Under the pieces are notes generated by a model. The model was not told where the DNA came from, ran no database searches, and was given only the letters and a program-made list of their open reading frames with translations. Below, one piece after another: positions 33,921 through 43,386 of a DNA stretch of 64,000 nt (its first letter is position 1; each line of letters begins with the position of its first letter). This DNA comes from Butyrivibrio sp. M55. Lineage in GTDB: Bacteria > Bacillota > Clostridia > Lachnospirales > Lachnospiraceae. The stretch lies in assembly GCF_900116865.1 (NCBI RefSeq), contig NZ_FPCD01000004.1, forward strand, positions 186,001-250,000, written 5' to 3'. The position numbers were made by a program, and so were the translations under genes.

Positions 33921-35255
33921 ATGAGAAAAAAGGTAATTACTGTTTTGTTGAGTGTTGCTACGGCAATTGCGGCAGTTGGCTGTGGCGCAGCCTCATCATC
34001 GGCTAAAGATGTGACGGTGCAGTCGTATGACGATATTTTGCCGGAGGGAGATGCTTTTGAAAACAGCATAGGAAGTAAAGAAGGAGAGTTGATGGTCGCA
34101 ATCTGGGATGAAGGTCAAAGACCGGGACTGCAGCAGATCATTGATGAGTGGAGTAAAGAACTTGGGATAAAAGCAACGATTCAGGTTGTTGATTGGAGCA
34201 ATTACTGGACACTTCTTGAAGCGGGAGCGACAGGCGGAGAACTTCCCGATGTATTTTGGATGCACTCAAACGTGGCTCAGAAATATATGGAAAACGATCT
34301 TTTGCTTGACCTTACGGATTATATAGATGGAAGTGTAAAGATTGATATGGAAAACTATTATGATGGTATAGTTAAGCTTTATCAGTCAAACGGCAAGCAA
34401 TACTGCGTGCCTAAAGATATTGATACGATAGCATTATGGTATAACAAGACAATTTTTGACGAGATGGGAGTTCCCTATCCCGATGATACCTGGACATGGG
34501 CCGATCTTAAAGAAAATGCGAAGAAGCTCACAAATGACGAGCATTGGGGATTTGCCATTGCCCCCGGTAACAACCAGGAAGGTTATTACAACGCTATCTA
34601 TTCAATGGGCGGATATGTAATAAGCGACGACAAGAAAAAATCGGGAATGGATGATCCTAAGTCAATCGAGGCAATTAAGATGTTTACAGATATGATTGCT
34701 GAGGGTTCGTGCCCCGATCTTGCTACTGTTTCAGAAACGGCTCCCAATGAACTTTTGTGTGCGGGAAAGACTGCAATGTGTATCAGCGGTTCATGGAATC
34801 TTTCAGGTTATCGTGACAACGAATATGCGGTAGCCAACTGTGATGTTGCAGTTTTGCCTTATACAAGCAGTCCTTCCGACAGAGTGTCTATATACAACGG
34901 ACTTGGATGGGCGGCTTCGGCAAACGGCAAGAACATTGACGCGGCATGGTCACTTATAGAATATCTTGGATCAAAAGAGGCTCAGATTGAGCAGGCGAAA
35001 CTTGGAATTACAATGTCAGCGTATATTGGAACATCGGATGCATGGGTTGAGAGTGTTCCTGCGTTTAATTTGAATGGACATATCAATATGCTTGATGCTA
35101 AGCTTGTTTTCAGACCTTATTCAAGAGATACCACTGTCTGGGAAGATATGTTGATTGAGAAACTTCAGGATGCGTGGACAGGAGATACACCTGTTGATGT
35201 GGTCTGCAAAGAAATTGCATATGAGATGAACGCTGCGCTTGCAGAAGAATATTGA
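33921..35255 (+). CDS. Sugar ABC transporter substrate-binding lipoprotein
   Basis: 444 aa, extracellular solute-binding family 1. The start is the ATG at 33921, ten bases after GGGAGG; an upstream in-frame ATG would spoil the signal peptide. MRKKVITVLLSVATAIAAVGC ends in a lipobox. Family features: DVFWMHSNVAQKYMENDLLLDLTDY (motif DVFWMHSN), WYNKTIFDEMGVPYPDDTWTW (motif WYNKTIFDEMG) and GSWNLSGY. By context it binds alpha-galactosides. Confidence 0.92.
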   Translation: MRKKVITVLLSVATAIAAVGCGAASSSAKDVTVQSYDDILPEGDAFENSIGSKEGELMVAIWDEGQRPGLQQIIDEWSKELGIKATIQVVDWSNYWTLLEAGATGGELPDVFWMHSNVAQKYMENDLLLDLTDYIDGSVKIDMENYYDGIVKLYQSNGKQYCVPKDIDTIALWYNKTIFDEMGVPYPDDTWTWADLKENAKKLTNDEHWGFAIAPGNNQEGYYNAIYSMGGYVISDDKKKSGMDDPKSIEAIKMFTDMIAEGSCPDLATVSETAPNELLCAGKTAMCISGSWNLSGYRDNEYAVANCDVAVLPYTSSPSDRVSIYNGLGWAASANGKNIDAAWSLIEYLGSKEAQIEQAKLGITMSAYIGTSDAWVESVPAFNLNGHINMLDAKLVFRPYSRDTTVWEDMLIEKLQDAWTGDTPVDVVCKEIAYEMNAALAEEY

Positions 35256-35286
35256 CGTAATGACAGGGTGGAGATAGGAGACTTAA

Positions 35287-36174
35287 GTGAAAAAGAAAGC
35301 TTCGTCAAGACAAATTAGCGAATTTATATGGGGATGGTTGTTTATCATTCCAACGATGACAGGACTTATTATATTAAATATCTATCCCATGATTGATACA
35401 ATAAGACAAAGCTTTTATAAAACAGGTGACTTCGGAAAGGGAAATGTTTTTGTTGGGCTGAGCAATTATAAGAAGGTTCTGGGGGATGCGGAAGTATGGC
35501 AGGCATTGTGGAATACTGTGAAATATGCATTGGTAGAGGTACCTTTTTCAATTGTTATTGCTCTTGTGCTTGCGGTTCTTTTGAACAAAAAACTTAAAGG
35601 CAGAAGTGTATTCCGAACTATCTTTTTTCTTCCGATGGTTGTTGCACCGGCAGCGGTGGCAATGATATGGAAGTGGTTGTATAATTCGAACTTTGGACTT
35701 ATCAATAATGTACTCGGGATAAAAGTGAATTGGATATCAGATCCAAACATTGCTATTTATTCTATAGCTGTCATCGGCATATGGTCCGGTATAGGATATA
35801 ACCTGGTGTTGTTTCTTGCAGGACTACAGGAGGTGCCGAGAGACTATTATGAAGCGGCGTCTCTTGACGGAGCAAACAGTTTTCAGTTGATGATCAATAT
35901 AACTGTTCCGCTTATTTCTCCGACTATTTTCTTTGTGCTTGTCACGAGGATTATTGGTGCGCTGCAGGTATTTGATCTTATATATATGATGATAGATCTT
36001 AATAATCCTGCTTGGAAAAAGACGGAATCGATGGTTTATCTTTTTTATAAGTATTCTTTTCAACAGAGCAAGAAGGGATACGGTGCGACGGTTGTGGTAG
36101 TTCTTTTGGCGGTGATCATGGTAATAACCGCAATCCAACTCGTAGGTCAGAAAAAATGGGTTCATTACGAGTAG
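35287..36174 (+). CDS. Sugar ABC transporter permease (MalF/UgpA type)
   Basis: 295 aa, six helices. GTG start with GGAG about eight bases upstream. EAA loop YEAASLDGANSFQLMINITVP (motif EAASLDGANSFQ). It forms the channel with the next gene product. Confidence 0.92.
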   Translation: MKKKASSRQISEFIWGWLFIIPTMTGLIILNIYPMIDTIRQSFYKTGDFGKGNVFVGLSNYKKVLGDAEVWQALWNTVKYALVEVPFSIVIALVLAVLLNKKLKGRSVFRTIFFLPMVVAPAAVAMIWKWLYNSNFGLINNVLGIKVNWISDPNIAIYSIAVIGIWSGIGYNLVLFLAGLQEVPRDYYEAASLDGANSFQLMINITVPLISPTIFFVLVTRIIGALQVFDLIYMMIDLNNPAWKKTESMVYLFYKYSFQQSKKGYGATVVVVLLAVIMVITAIQLVGQKKWVHYE

Positions 36175-36186
36175 GAGGAACATATC

Positions 36187-37011
36187 ATGAATAATACTAT
36201 TTCGAAGATACTTGTTTATTTCTTTTTGGTCGCAGTATCTGTGATAATGCTTGTGCCGTTTGTCTGGATGATACTAACTGCATTTAAGACGGTCGGAGAA
36301 ACAACTCAGGTAGAGCCGTTTGTGATCGTTCCAAAAGTATGGCAGACGCAGAATTTCACAAATGTGGTTAAAACAATGGATTTTATGAGGCTTTATGCCA
36401 ATACGCTGGTTATGATCGGATTTAGGATATTGTGTGCCGTGATCACGGCATCACTCAGCGGATATGCATTTGCAAGACTTGAATTCAAGGGAAAGAATAT
36501 TATGTTTGCGATAGTTCTTTTCCAGATGATGATACCGGTGCAGATATTCATTATTCCTCAGTATGTTATGGCCAGCAAATTGCACCTTACAAATACGGCA
36601 TTAGGACTCTTATTTCCGGGATTTGTGACAGCATTCGGAACATTTCTTTTAAGACAGACATTTATGCAGTTTCCAAAAGATCTGGAGGAGGCGGCAAGAC
36701 TTGACGGATGTAATATTCCGGAGACATTTCTGTTTGTGATGGCTCCGCTTACCAGATCATCTATGGTTGCGCTTGGAATATTCACGGCGGTATTTGCTTA
36801 CAAAGATCTCATGTGGCCGATGATCGTATGTCCCGATAACAAGGCTACGACGCTTGCAAGTGCGCTTGCCAAGATGAACGGACAGTATTCGCAAAAGTAT
36901 CCGGAACTTATGATGGCGGCACTTATTTCATGCGTGCCTATGATAATTATTTATATATTTTTCCAGAAGCAGTTTATCGAAGGTGTTACAACATCGGGCG
37001 GAAAACTGTAG
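36187..37011 (+). CDS. Sugar ABC transporter permease (MalG type)
   Basis: 274 aa, six helices; EAA loop LEEAARLDGCNIPETFLFVM (motif EEAARLDGC). AGGAGG eight bases before the ATG, 12 bp after its partner. No ATPase gene in the operon; an MsmK/UgpC-type shared ATPase elsewhere is presumably used, as is common in Firmicutes. Confidence 0.92.
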   Translation: MNNTISKILVYFFLVAVSVIMLVPFVWMILTAFKTVGETTQVEPFVIVPKVWQTQNFTNVVKTMDFMRLYANTLVMIGFRILCAVITASLSGYAFARLEFKGKNIMFAIVLFQMMIPVQIFIIPQYVMASKLHLTNTALGLLFPGFVTAFGTFLLRQTFMQFPKDLEEAARLDGCNIPETFLFVMAPLTRSSMVALGIFTAVFAYKDLMWPMIVCPDNKATTLASALAKMNGQYSQKYPELMMAALISCVPMIIIYIFFQKQFIEGVTTSGGKL

Positions 37012-37018
37012 TGACATG

Positions 37019-37047
37019 AAAAAAGAGGGGAAAGAACCCCTCTTTTT
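37019..37047. terminator. Intrinsic terminator between convergent operons
   Basis: AAAAAGAGGGG / CCCCTCTTTTT with loop AAAGAA; symmetrical, so it can stop both the sugar operon and the minus-strand met operon. Confidence 0.9.
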
Positions 37048-37065
37048 CGTCTATAGATAATTAAT

Positions 37066-37728
37066 TCAACTCATTTTTTTGTACATGTAGTTTCCAAGCA
37101 TCTGTATAAACTGAACAAATGCAATCAGAATAACGGAGCATACGATAAGGTATTCCGTTTTGTACTGCTGGTAGCCGTAACGGATTGCGATGTCACCGAT
37201 ACCGCCGCCTCCGACAGTTCCTGCCATTGCTGAGTATCCGATAAGTGAGATTACAAGAAGGATCACGCCGTTTAGCATTCTTGGAATAGATTCTTTTACA
37301 TAAACACGCATAAGAATCTGGAAGTTTGATGCTCCAAACGATCTTGCGGCTTCGATGACTCCGGGATTGGTCTCTCGAAGACTTGTTTCAAATACCCTTG
37401 CGATATAAGGAATCGCTGATACCGTAAGAGGTACTATAGAAGCAGTTGTTCCGATTGATTTACCTACAACCATTCTTGTAAAAGGAATAAGTATTACAAG
37501 AAGGATGATGAACGGAAAGCTTCTGAATACGTTTACCAAAAAGCTTAAGATCTCATAAACAATCTTGTTTGGCTTAAGTCCGTCAGGAGCTGTAAGTGTC
37601 AGTATAATGGCGGGAATAAATCCTATTATCACCGAAAAAAGAGTGGACCAGAATACCATATATAAAGTTTGTTTAAAGGCAGTCATTATAACAGAACTCA
37701 TGCCTGCATCAGATAAAATTCCGGACAT
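37066..37728 (-). CDS. metI: Methionine ABC transporter permease
   Basis: 220 aa, five helices. MetI motifs: FRSFPFIILLVILIPFTRMVVG region (motif FRSFPFIILL), EAARSFGASNFQILMRVYVKE (motif EAARSFGASNFQ), and GGGGIGDIAIRYGYQ. Start overlaps the ATPase stop as TAATG. Third gene of the metQNI operon. Confidence 0.94.
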   Translation of the reverse strand: MSGILSDAGMSSVIMTAFKQTLYMVFWSTLFSVIIGFIPAIILTLTAPDGLKPNKIVYEILSFLVNVFRSFPFIILLVILIPFTRMVVGKSIGTTASIVPLTVSAIPYIARVFETSLRETNPGVIEAARSFGASNFQILMRVYVKESIPRMLNGVILLVISLIGYSAMAGTVGGGGIGDIAIRYGYQQYKTEYLIVCSVILIAFVQFIQMLGNYMYKKMS

Positions 37729-38699
37729 TACTTAATTACCTCCCATGTGACATTTTTGCTGTCAAGAAAAGCACATGCTTTTTCAAGATCTTTTTCTTCC
37801 ATATTGAGGACGAGACTTCCGTAGACATCTTCCCTGAAATCTTCAAGCTTAGCCCAGCAGATGTTGAAGTTTGTCTGAAGTTCTCTCGACATCTCGGTTA
37901 CGATAGGGCGCTGATTGCCTTCGCCAAAGAAAAAGAGCTTTAAATTGATTCCCGTTGTCGGAAGCTTGTCGCTTTCTTCGCGAAGGAATTCACGTATCTC
38001 GCGTTCTTTTGGCCAAACGAAGAGCTGTTCAGGTTTTCCGACTGCAAGAACTTTACCTCCGCTAAGAAATGCAACCTTCTGGCAGACCTGTTTAACAACT
38101 TCCATCTGATGGGTAACGATGATGATCGTAATGCCCATTTCTTTATTGATCTTTTGTAAAAGAGCTAAGATACCCTTTGTGATCTCAGGATCGAGTGCGC
38201 TTGTAGCTTCGTCGCACAAAAGAAAATCGGGATCGAGTGCGAGTGCTCTTGCTATGGCAACACGCTGCTTCTGACCGCCTGAGAGTTCTCTTGGCTTTGA
38301 ATGTACTTTTTCTTCAAGTCCCACGAGCTTTATGAGATTTAAGATCTTCTCTTTTGCTTCGGGAGTATTTGTAGGTATTCCCCAGAACTTCATGGGGAGA
38401 GCGACATTTTGGTATACATCGAGTCTTTCAAGGAGGTTAAATCCCTGAAATATCATTCCCATTCTTTTTTGGAGATTTCGAAGAACCTTTTTGTTCTTGA
38501 TGTCGACGGTTACATCGTCAACGACGATAGCACCTTCATCATAAGATTCGAGACCGTTGATACAACGAAGGAGAGTGGATTTTCCCGCACCACTCTGGCC
38601 GATAATGCCGAATATCTCACCCTTTTCGATGTCGATATTGACTCCCTTTAATACTTCGGTTTTATTAAAGGTCTTTTTGACGTTTTTAATCTGTATCAT
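37728..38699 (-). CDS. metN: Methionine ABC transporter ATPase with NIL domain
   Basis: 323 aa. Walker A GQSGAGKST, signature LSGGQKQR, Walker B LLCDEATSALDPE, switch VTHQMEVV. Residues ~245-323 form the C-terminal NIL regulatory domain (TEMSRELQTNFNICWAK), which binds methionine and inhibits transport. It lies 195 bp after metQ, with a hairpin in between. Confidence 0.95.
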   Translation of the reverse strand: MIQIKNVKKTFNKTEVLKGVNIDIEKGEIFGIIGQSGAGKSTLLRCINGLESYDEGAIVVDDVTVDIKNKKVLRNLQKRMGMIFQGFNLLERLDVYQNVALPMKFWGIPTNTPEAKEKILNLIKLVGLEEKVHSKPRELSGGQKQRVAIARALALDPDFLLCDEATSALDPEITKGILALLQKINKEMGITIIIVTHQMEVVKQVCQKVAFLSGGKVLAVGKPEQLFVWPKEREIREFLREESDKLPTTGINLKLFFFGEGNQRPIVTEMSRELQTNFNICWAKLEDFREDVYGSLVLNMEEKDLEKACAFLDSKNVTWEVIK

Positions 38700-38773
38700 G
38701 GATAATCAGACCACCTTTTTGTTTTGTTTCTATATGCTGCCTTCACATTATTACATTACTTTCCATAAATATC

Positions 38774-38812
38774 AAATATGACACGTCACTGGCAAGGAGA
38801 CGTGTCATATTT
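38774..38812 (-). terminator. Hairpin between metQ and metN
   Basis: Perfect 14-bp stem AAATATGACACGTC / GACGTGTCATATTT with an 11-nt loop. On the minus strand it is followed by ATATTTGATATTT, a weak tract, so it probably lowers metNI relative to metQ or protects the metQ mRNA end; it would be a better terminator on the plus strand. Confidence 0.65.
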
Positions 38813-38894
38813 TTAGTATGTAATATGAAAGGTAGGATTTTTATGATATAGAAGCACTTCGTATATCATATACGTTATTGGCTTTTAAAATGGT

Positions 38895-39812
38895 TTACTG
38901 TGGGTCAATAAATGAAGGAATTACTGCACCCTTATATGTCTCTTCAATATATTTCTTAACTTCGTCTGACTTAAGTGCTGCAACAAGAGCTTTGATCTTC
39001 TCTGACTCCTGATTGCCGTCCTTAACTACAAGGAAGTTAGTTCTCTTAACTGTTGTCTCATCATCGAATTCCTCGATATCAAGTGCAGGATGCTTAGCGG
39101 GAAGCTCTGCTTCAAGAGCGTAGTTTCCGTTGATGGCTGCTGCATCAAGATCGGGAAGTGAAAGAGGAAGGTTAGCTGCCTCAAGAGGTGTGATCTTGTA
39201 TCCATGAGGGTTAGCGTCCTTATCTTTTGAAAGAGAATCCTCTGTGTAGCTTGCATCTTCTCCGAAAGAACCCTTTGATGTAAGAAGTCCCTTCTGAACA
39301 AGAAGGTCAAGTGCTCTTGCACCGTTGTCGGGATCGTTAGGAATACCGATCTCTGCACCGTCGGGAATCTCATCGATCTTAGTGTATTTCTCTGAGTAGA
39401 TACCCATTGGCTCGATGTGGATGCCTGCTACTGCTGAAAGATGAAGACCTGCGTCTTTGTTCTGCTGGTCAAGATATCCAAGTGTCTGGAAGTAGTTGGC
39501 GTCAATCTCGCCTGATTCAAGTGATGTGTTGGGAAGTACGTAGTCCTGGAAGACAACTGTTTCAAGTGTCCATCCGTCTTTTGCAAGAACTTCCTTTACG
39601 ATATTATCAAGAATCTCTGCGTGAGGAACGGGTGTTGCTCCTACAGTGATCTTCTTGTCTGCGTCAGATGCTGAATCTGCTTCAGCCTGTGTAGCTTCTT
39701 CTGTTGCTGTAGTATCTGCAGGCTGTGACTCTTCTTTTGCTCCGCAACCTGTAAGTGCTCCGAAAGCAAGGGCTGCTGACAATACCAAACTTGTAATTAC
39801 TCTCTTTTTCAT
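38895..39812 (-). CDS. metQ: Methionine ABC transporter substrate-binding lipoprotein
   Basis: 305 aa. Signal MKKRVITSLVLSAALAFGAL ending in lipobox LTGC. NlpA/MetQ family: VGATPVPHAEILDNI, YVLPNTSLESGEIDANYFQ (motif LESGEIDANYFQ) and GIHIEPMGIYSEKY (motif IEPMGIYS). Acidic Thr/Glu/Ala spacer after the lipid Cys. A minus-strand TATAAT (39874-39879) about 60 bp upstream marks its promoter. No S-box or T-box was recognised in front. Confidence 0.94.
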   Translation of the reverse strand: MKKRVITSLVLSAALAFGALTGCGAKEESQPADTTATEEATQAEADSASDADKKITVGATPVPHAEILDNIVKEVLAKDGWTLETVVFQDYVLPNTSLESGEIDANYFQTLGYLDQQNKDAGLHLSAVAGIHIEPMGIYSEKYTKIDEIPDGAEIGIPNDPDNGARALDLLVQKGLLTSKGSFGEDASYTEDSLSKDKDANPHGYKITPLEAANLPLSLPDLDAAAINGNYALEAELPAKHPALDIEEFDDETTVKRTNFLVVKDGNQESEKIKALVAALKSDEVKKYIEETYKGAVIPSFIDPQ

Positions 39813-39873
39813 AATGTTTCATATCCTCCTCGATACCATTGTTTATGTTTTTCTCCTCAACTGGTATGAATGC

Positions 39874-39879
39874 ATTATA
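39874..39879 (-). promoter_or_regulatory. -10 box of the met operon
   Basis: TATAAT on the minus strand, preceded by TTG (extended -10 like). No convincing -35 box. Confidence 0.45.
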
Positions 39880-40023
39880 CAAGATTGAAACACGATTTGG
39901 GAAATAAATAAAATTTATCAGTAGTGAAAAGTTGAAATTATCAATTCTTTTATTAATCGTTCTGACAGTTTATAGTAAGAATATCAGGAACGGACTTTGA
40001 AAGAGAGTAAAGAGAAATACTAT

Positions 40024-41076
40024 ATGAATAGAAAGAAAAAAGTTTTAGCGATAATATGCGCCTTTACACTGCTGGCAACAGGGTGCGGTGCAAAGAATAA
40101 AGAAAATACATCGACGATCTTTGCGATGGATACCGTGATGCAGCTTGAGATAGAGGGAGACGACAAGCTCCTTGCGGAAGCGGAGAAAAAAATCAGAGAT
40201 ATAGAAGGTACACTTTCCGTGACAGATGAGGACAGTGAAATAGGGAAGCTCAATAATGATAAAAGCGGAAAGCTGTCTGAAGACGGAACAAAAATCCTTC
40301 AGGAAGCGCTTAAAATATGTGAAGCTACAGAAGGAAGTCTTGATATATCGGTTTATCCGGTACTTAAGACATGGGGCTTTACAACGGGCGATTTCAGGGT
40401 ACCTTCGGATGATGAGTTAAAAGAACTTGTTTCAAATGTGGGCTATGACAGAATCAATGTGGATTATTCAGGCGATAAAGAGTGCAGCGTAAACATAGAA
40501 GACAACATGCAAATTGACTTGGGAAGCGTGGTTAAGGGCTATACTGGATCATATCTTGCGGATTTTTTCAGGGAAAAAGGAGTGACATCGGGACTTATAA
40601 ATCTTGGCGGAAATGTTGAATGCATAGGAACAAAGCCTGACGGAAGTCTTTGGAGAGTTGCGATAAAAAGTCCGTTTGAAGACAGTAAGAGCGGAGTGCT
40701 TGGTGTTATAGAGACAAGCGATATGGCTGTTATAACTTCCGGAGGATATGAGAGATTTTTTGAAGAAAACGGTGAGAAGTACTGGCATATTCTTGATCCT
40801 AAGACAGGGAAGCCTGCAAAGAGCGGTCTTGTTTCGGTCACGGTTGTGGGAAGAAACGGAACAGTCTGTGACGGTCTTTCAACAGCTCTTTTTGTTATGG
40901 GAAAAGAAAAAGCCGAGAAGTTTTATAAAGAATATTCTACAGGCGATAAGGGAATCGCGGCATTTGATCTTATCATGGTTACGGATGACAGAGAGGTGAT
41001 TGTCACGGAAGGCGTGAATACTATCTTTTCTTTGAGTCAGGAGTATGAGGATCTGGATATAACCGTTATAAGGTAA
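40024..41076 (+). CDS. apbE: FAD:protein FMN transferase (ApbE family lipoprotein)
   Basis: 350 aa. Attaches FMN to Thr/Ser of extracytoplasmic flavoproteins such as RnfG/NqrC. Start at the ATG at 40024, which begins a lipoprotein signal (MNRKKKVLAIICAFTLLATGC); a TTG 27 bp upstream would displace it. Family features: FAMDTVMQLEIEG, DLGSVVKGYTGSYLADFF (motif DLGSVVKGY), GLINLGGNVECIGTKPDG (motif NLGGNVECIG), and the C-terminal metal site HILDPKTGKPA...TVVGRNGTVCDGLSTALFVMG. Stands alone; its Rnf target is not in the window. Confidence 0.94.
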   Translation: MNRKKKVLAIICAFTLLATGCGAKNKENTSTIFAMDTVMQLEIEGDDKLLAEAEKKIRDIEGTLSVTDEDSEIGKLNNDKSGKLSEDGTKILQEALKICEATEGSLDISVYPVLKTWGFTTGDFRVPSDDELKELVSNVGYDRINVDYSGDKECSVNIEDNMQIDLGSVVKGYTGSYLADFFREKGVTSGLINLGGNVECIGTKPDGSLWRVAIKSPFEDSKSGVLGVIETSDMAVITSGGYERFFEENGEKYWHILDPKTGKPAKSGLVSVTVVGRNGTVCDGLSTALFVMGKEKAEKFYKEYSTGDKGIAAFDLIMVTDDREVIVTEGVNTIFSLSQEYEDLDITVIR

Positions 41077-41153
41077 AATCTTCCTGTTGACGTGCCACTT
41101 CTATCATATTATGTTTATTTGGATGAAGAAAACAAAAAAATGGAGGGGGCAAC

Positions 41154-42107
41154 ATGGAGAAGTTTAAGGAACTTTTTTACAAGATTCATAATGACTACTA
41201 CAGGTGGTATGATTTTCTGATTATTCTGCCGGTGGTGTTCTTTGCGCTTTTGCTTGCGGGGGAGATTGCAGGTCAGTTATTGTTCAATTTATTGATCATT
41301 CCGAATATGGGACTTGAAGATCTGGCGTTTAATACAGCGGTTACGAGATATGGCCAGACTATAGGATCATGGATCGTGCTTATTGTTTTTCTTTTGATAA
41401 TAAAACCCGACAGACCGATTCTCAAAACGTTTTGGAAAAAATATAAAGGAAATACGGTACTGTTTTTCCTTCTGGGACTTCTTGTTGGCGGCGGAATGAA
41501 TGTCTTTTGCGCTATCATTGCAATGCTCAACAAGGATATAGCCGTTTATTTTAACAGATTTCAGTTTTTCAAAGTGTTCGTTGTTTTTATAATGGTATTT
41601 TTCCAATCGGGAAGCGAAGAAATCCTGTGCAGAGGATTTCTGTATCAAAGGCTTAGAAGGTCGTTCAGATCACCGTGGGTTGCAATAATAGGAAATGCGT
41701 TGGTTTTCGGAGCCTTGCATCTTCTTAATCCGGACGTATCGTTCCTTGGATTTTTGAATATTGTTTTGTTCGGTGTATTTATGGCTCTTATGATCTATTA
41801 TTACGAGAGCATGTGGATGGCGATTGCGGTTCATACCGGCTGGAACTACATGCAGAGTATAGTTCTGGGACTTCCCAACAGCGGACTTGTCTTTGATTTT
41901 TCTATCTTTAAACTGGACGTAGCTTCTGCGACAAACAGCTTTGCATATAATGTCGGATTTGGAATTGAAGGAACAGTTCTTTCATCGGTGGTTCTTGCTA
42001 TCGGAATAGTTGTGATCGTTTTACTTGGGAAAAAGAGAAAAGGCGATAACCTCTGGGTTGTCGGAGAGACTGTTTTTCTTAAAGAGAAAAAACAGATTGC
42101 GGAATAA
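41154..42107 (+). CDS. CPBP-family intramembrane metalloprotease
   Basis: 317 aa, about eight membrane helices. Abi/CAAX-protease motifs: SEEILCRGFLYQRL (EExxxR type), FGALHLLNPD and HTGWNYMQ supply the Glu and His ligands of the membrane-embedded metal site. Related proteins process lipidated or peptide substrates or act in bacteriocin immunity; the role here is unknown. GGAGGGGG precedes the ATG. Confidence 0.88.
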   Translation: MEKFKELFYKIHNDYYRWYDFLIILPVVFFALLLAGEIAGQLLFNLLIIPNMGLEDLAFNTAVTRYGQTIGSWIVLIVFLLIIKPDRPILKTFWKKYKGNTVLFFLLGLLVGGGMNVFCAIIAMLNKDIAVYFNRFQFFKVFVVFIMVFFQSGSEEILCRGFLYQRLRRSFRSPWVAIIGNALVFGALHLLNPDVSFLGFLNIVLFGVFMALMIYYYESMWMAIAVHTGWNYMQSIVLGLPNSGLVFDFSIFKLDVASATNSFAYNVGFGIEGTVLSSVVLAIGIVVIVLLGKKRKGDNLWVVGETVFLKEKKQIAE

Positions 42108-42126
42108 TTTATATAATGTAAGATGC

Positions 42127-42164
42127 AGTGCCATAGCTTTTTTGCGGGTTATGGCACTTTTTAT
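42127..42164 (+). terminator. Intrinsic terminator
   Basis: AGTGCCATA / TATGGCACT with TTTTTATTT following; ends the CPBP gene. Confidence 0.85.
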
Positions 42165-42179
42165 TTGAAATTATGCAAG

Positions 42180-43310
42180 CTAAAGTTTGCGCGCATCGGC
42201 GCGCAAAGAGTTGCCATGCAACTCTTTGATCAGCGCATCTATGAGCGCAATGTTCTCATCGTGATTTCTGACTGCTATGCGGAAATAGGAGTTATCGAGT
42301 CCGTTAAAGTTTGCGCAGTTACGAAGGAGGATCCCGTGTTCTCTTGCGAGGCGGTCTGTAAGGGAGCTTCCTTCGAGATGAGAGTGTGACGTGGTGAGCA
42401 AGGATAACGGAAGCCTTGCCAGGATAAAGTTTGTATCGCTGTCAAAGACGGTAAAGCCAAGAGCAGAGAGTTCTTTTATAAGAAAACTCTTTTCGGTCTC
42501 TATGAATGAGATGGATTTTTTTACATAGTCAATTTCTGATATTGATTCTTCCCCTGCAAGCAGTGCAAGGCTTGAGATGTTCCATTCGGGTTTAAGAGCG
42601 TTAAGTTCTGACAATATGCGCTGATTCGAGCATATGCAGTAGCCGAGCCTTAGTCCGGGGAGGCAATAAAGCTTGGTGAAAGCGTCGATTATTATAAGAT
42701 GAGGGTGATCTTTTATAAGTGAGACCGCGCTTGTCTTTTTTTCATCGGGAACAAATCCCATAAAGCATTCGTCGATTATGAGGTATATTCCGAAGTTCTC
42801 GCAGAAATCCGCAAGTTTTTTTACGAGTTCACGGGATATAAGTGCTCCCGTTGGATTATTTGGATTGCAGATAAAGATTGCATCCACGGTACTTGCTCTT
42901 TTTACAGATATTAAAAAATCTTCTGTGAGCCTGAAGTTATCTTCGCTTTTGAGGACGTATTCATTTACGCGGCAGTTTCTTGATGCCAGGGCTTTCCTGT
43001 ATCCTGAAAAAGTCGGGACGGGGATCATGGCACCACGCGGAATGATCGCCTGGGATAAAAGAGTTATTATCTCCGATGCGCCGTTTCCCAGAACAAAATA
43101 CTCTTCGGGAAGGTTGTGATATGCGGACAGCTTGGCAAGAAGCGCGCAGTCGCTCATGTTTGGATATTTTTCCAAAAGAGAAATGTTTTCAGTGATGTCG
43201 CGTCTTACTTTCTCGGGCATTCCGAGTGGATTGACGTTTACGCTGAAATCATATTTTATCTTAAAATTCTTATCATAAATTCCGCCGTGTTCATATGTGG
43301 TGTAGGTCAT
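42180..43310 (-). CDS. cobD: Threonine-phosphate decarboxylase (CobD-like PLP enzyme)
   Basis: 376 aa. Makes (R)-1-amino-2-propanol phosphate, the nucleotide-loop linker of cobalamin. Start at the ATG at 43310, seven bases after GGAGGA; another ATG two codons earlier is too close to that site. Features: HGG near the start, DFSVNVNPLGMP, FICNPNNPTG, IIDECFMGF and the PLP region DAFTKLYCLPGLRLGY with Lys in FTKLY. Homologous to histidinol-phosphate aminotransferase, but the HGG start and divergent cobTUS genes support CobD. Its 3' end encodes HGNSLRADARKL across two tight hairpins. Confidence 0.85.
   Translation of the reverse strand: MTYTTYEHGGIYDKNFKIKYDFSVNVNPLGMPEKVRRDITENISLLEKYPNMSDCALLAKLSAYHNLPEEYFVLGNGASEIITLLSQAIIPRGAMIPVPTFSGYRKALASRNCRVNEYVLKSEDNFRLTEDFLISVKRASTVDAIFICNPNNPTGALISRELVKKLADFCENFGIYLIIDECFMGFVPDEKKTSAVSLIKDHPHLIIIDAFTKLYCLPGLRLGYCICSNQRILSELNALKPEWNISSLALLAGEESISEIDYVKKSISFIETEKSFLIKELSALGFTVFDSDTNFILARLPLSLLTTSHSHLEGSSLTDRLAREHGILLRNCANFNGLDNSYFRIAVRNHDENIALIDALIKELHGNSLRADARKL
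42186..42227 (+). repeat. Two abutting perfect hairpins at the cobD 3' end
   Basis: TTTGCGCGC-ATCG-GCGCGCAAA followed, sharing AAA, by AAAGAGTTGC-CAT-GCAACTCTTT. They overlap the last codons of cobD. Confidence 0.8.
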
Positions 43311-43386
43311 TTTCATTCCTCCAAGATTAAGTATAAAGGTTTTTTTGATACTTTTACAACATTACTTATGTGTGTAAAATAAACGT

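Noticed and set aside
39813-40023. SAM (S-box) riboswitch or T-box before metQ
   Set aside because: No conserved S-box core or T-box sequence can be found; only a promoter-like TATAAT.
43311-43386. Cobalamin riboswitch before cobT
   Set aside because: The gap is only 76 bp and lacks the B12-box.
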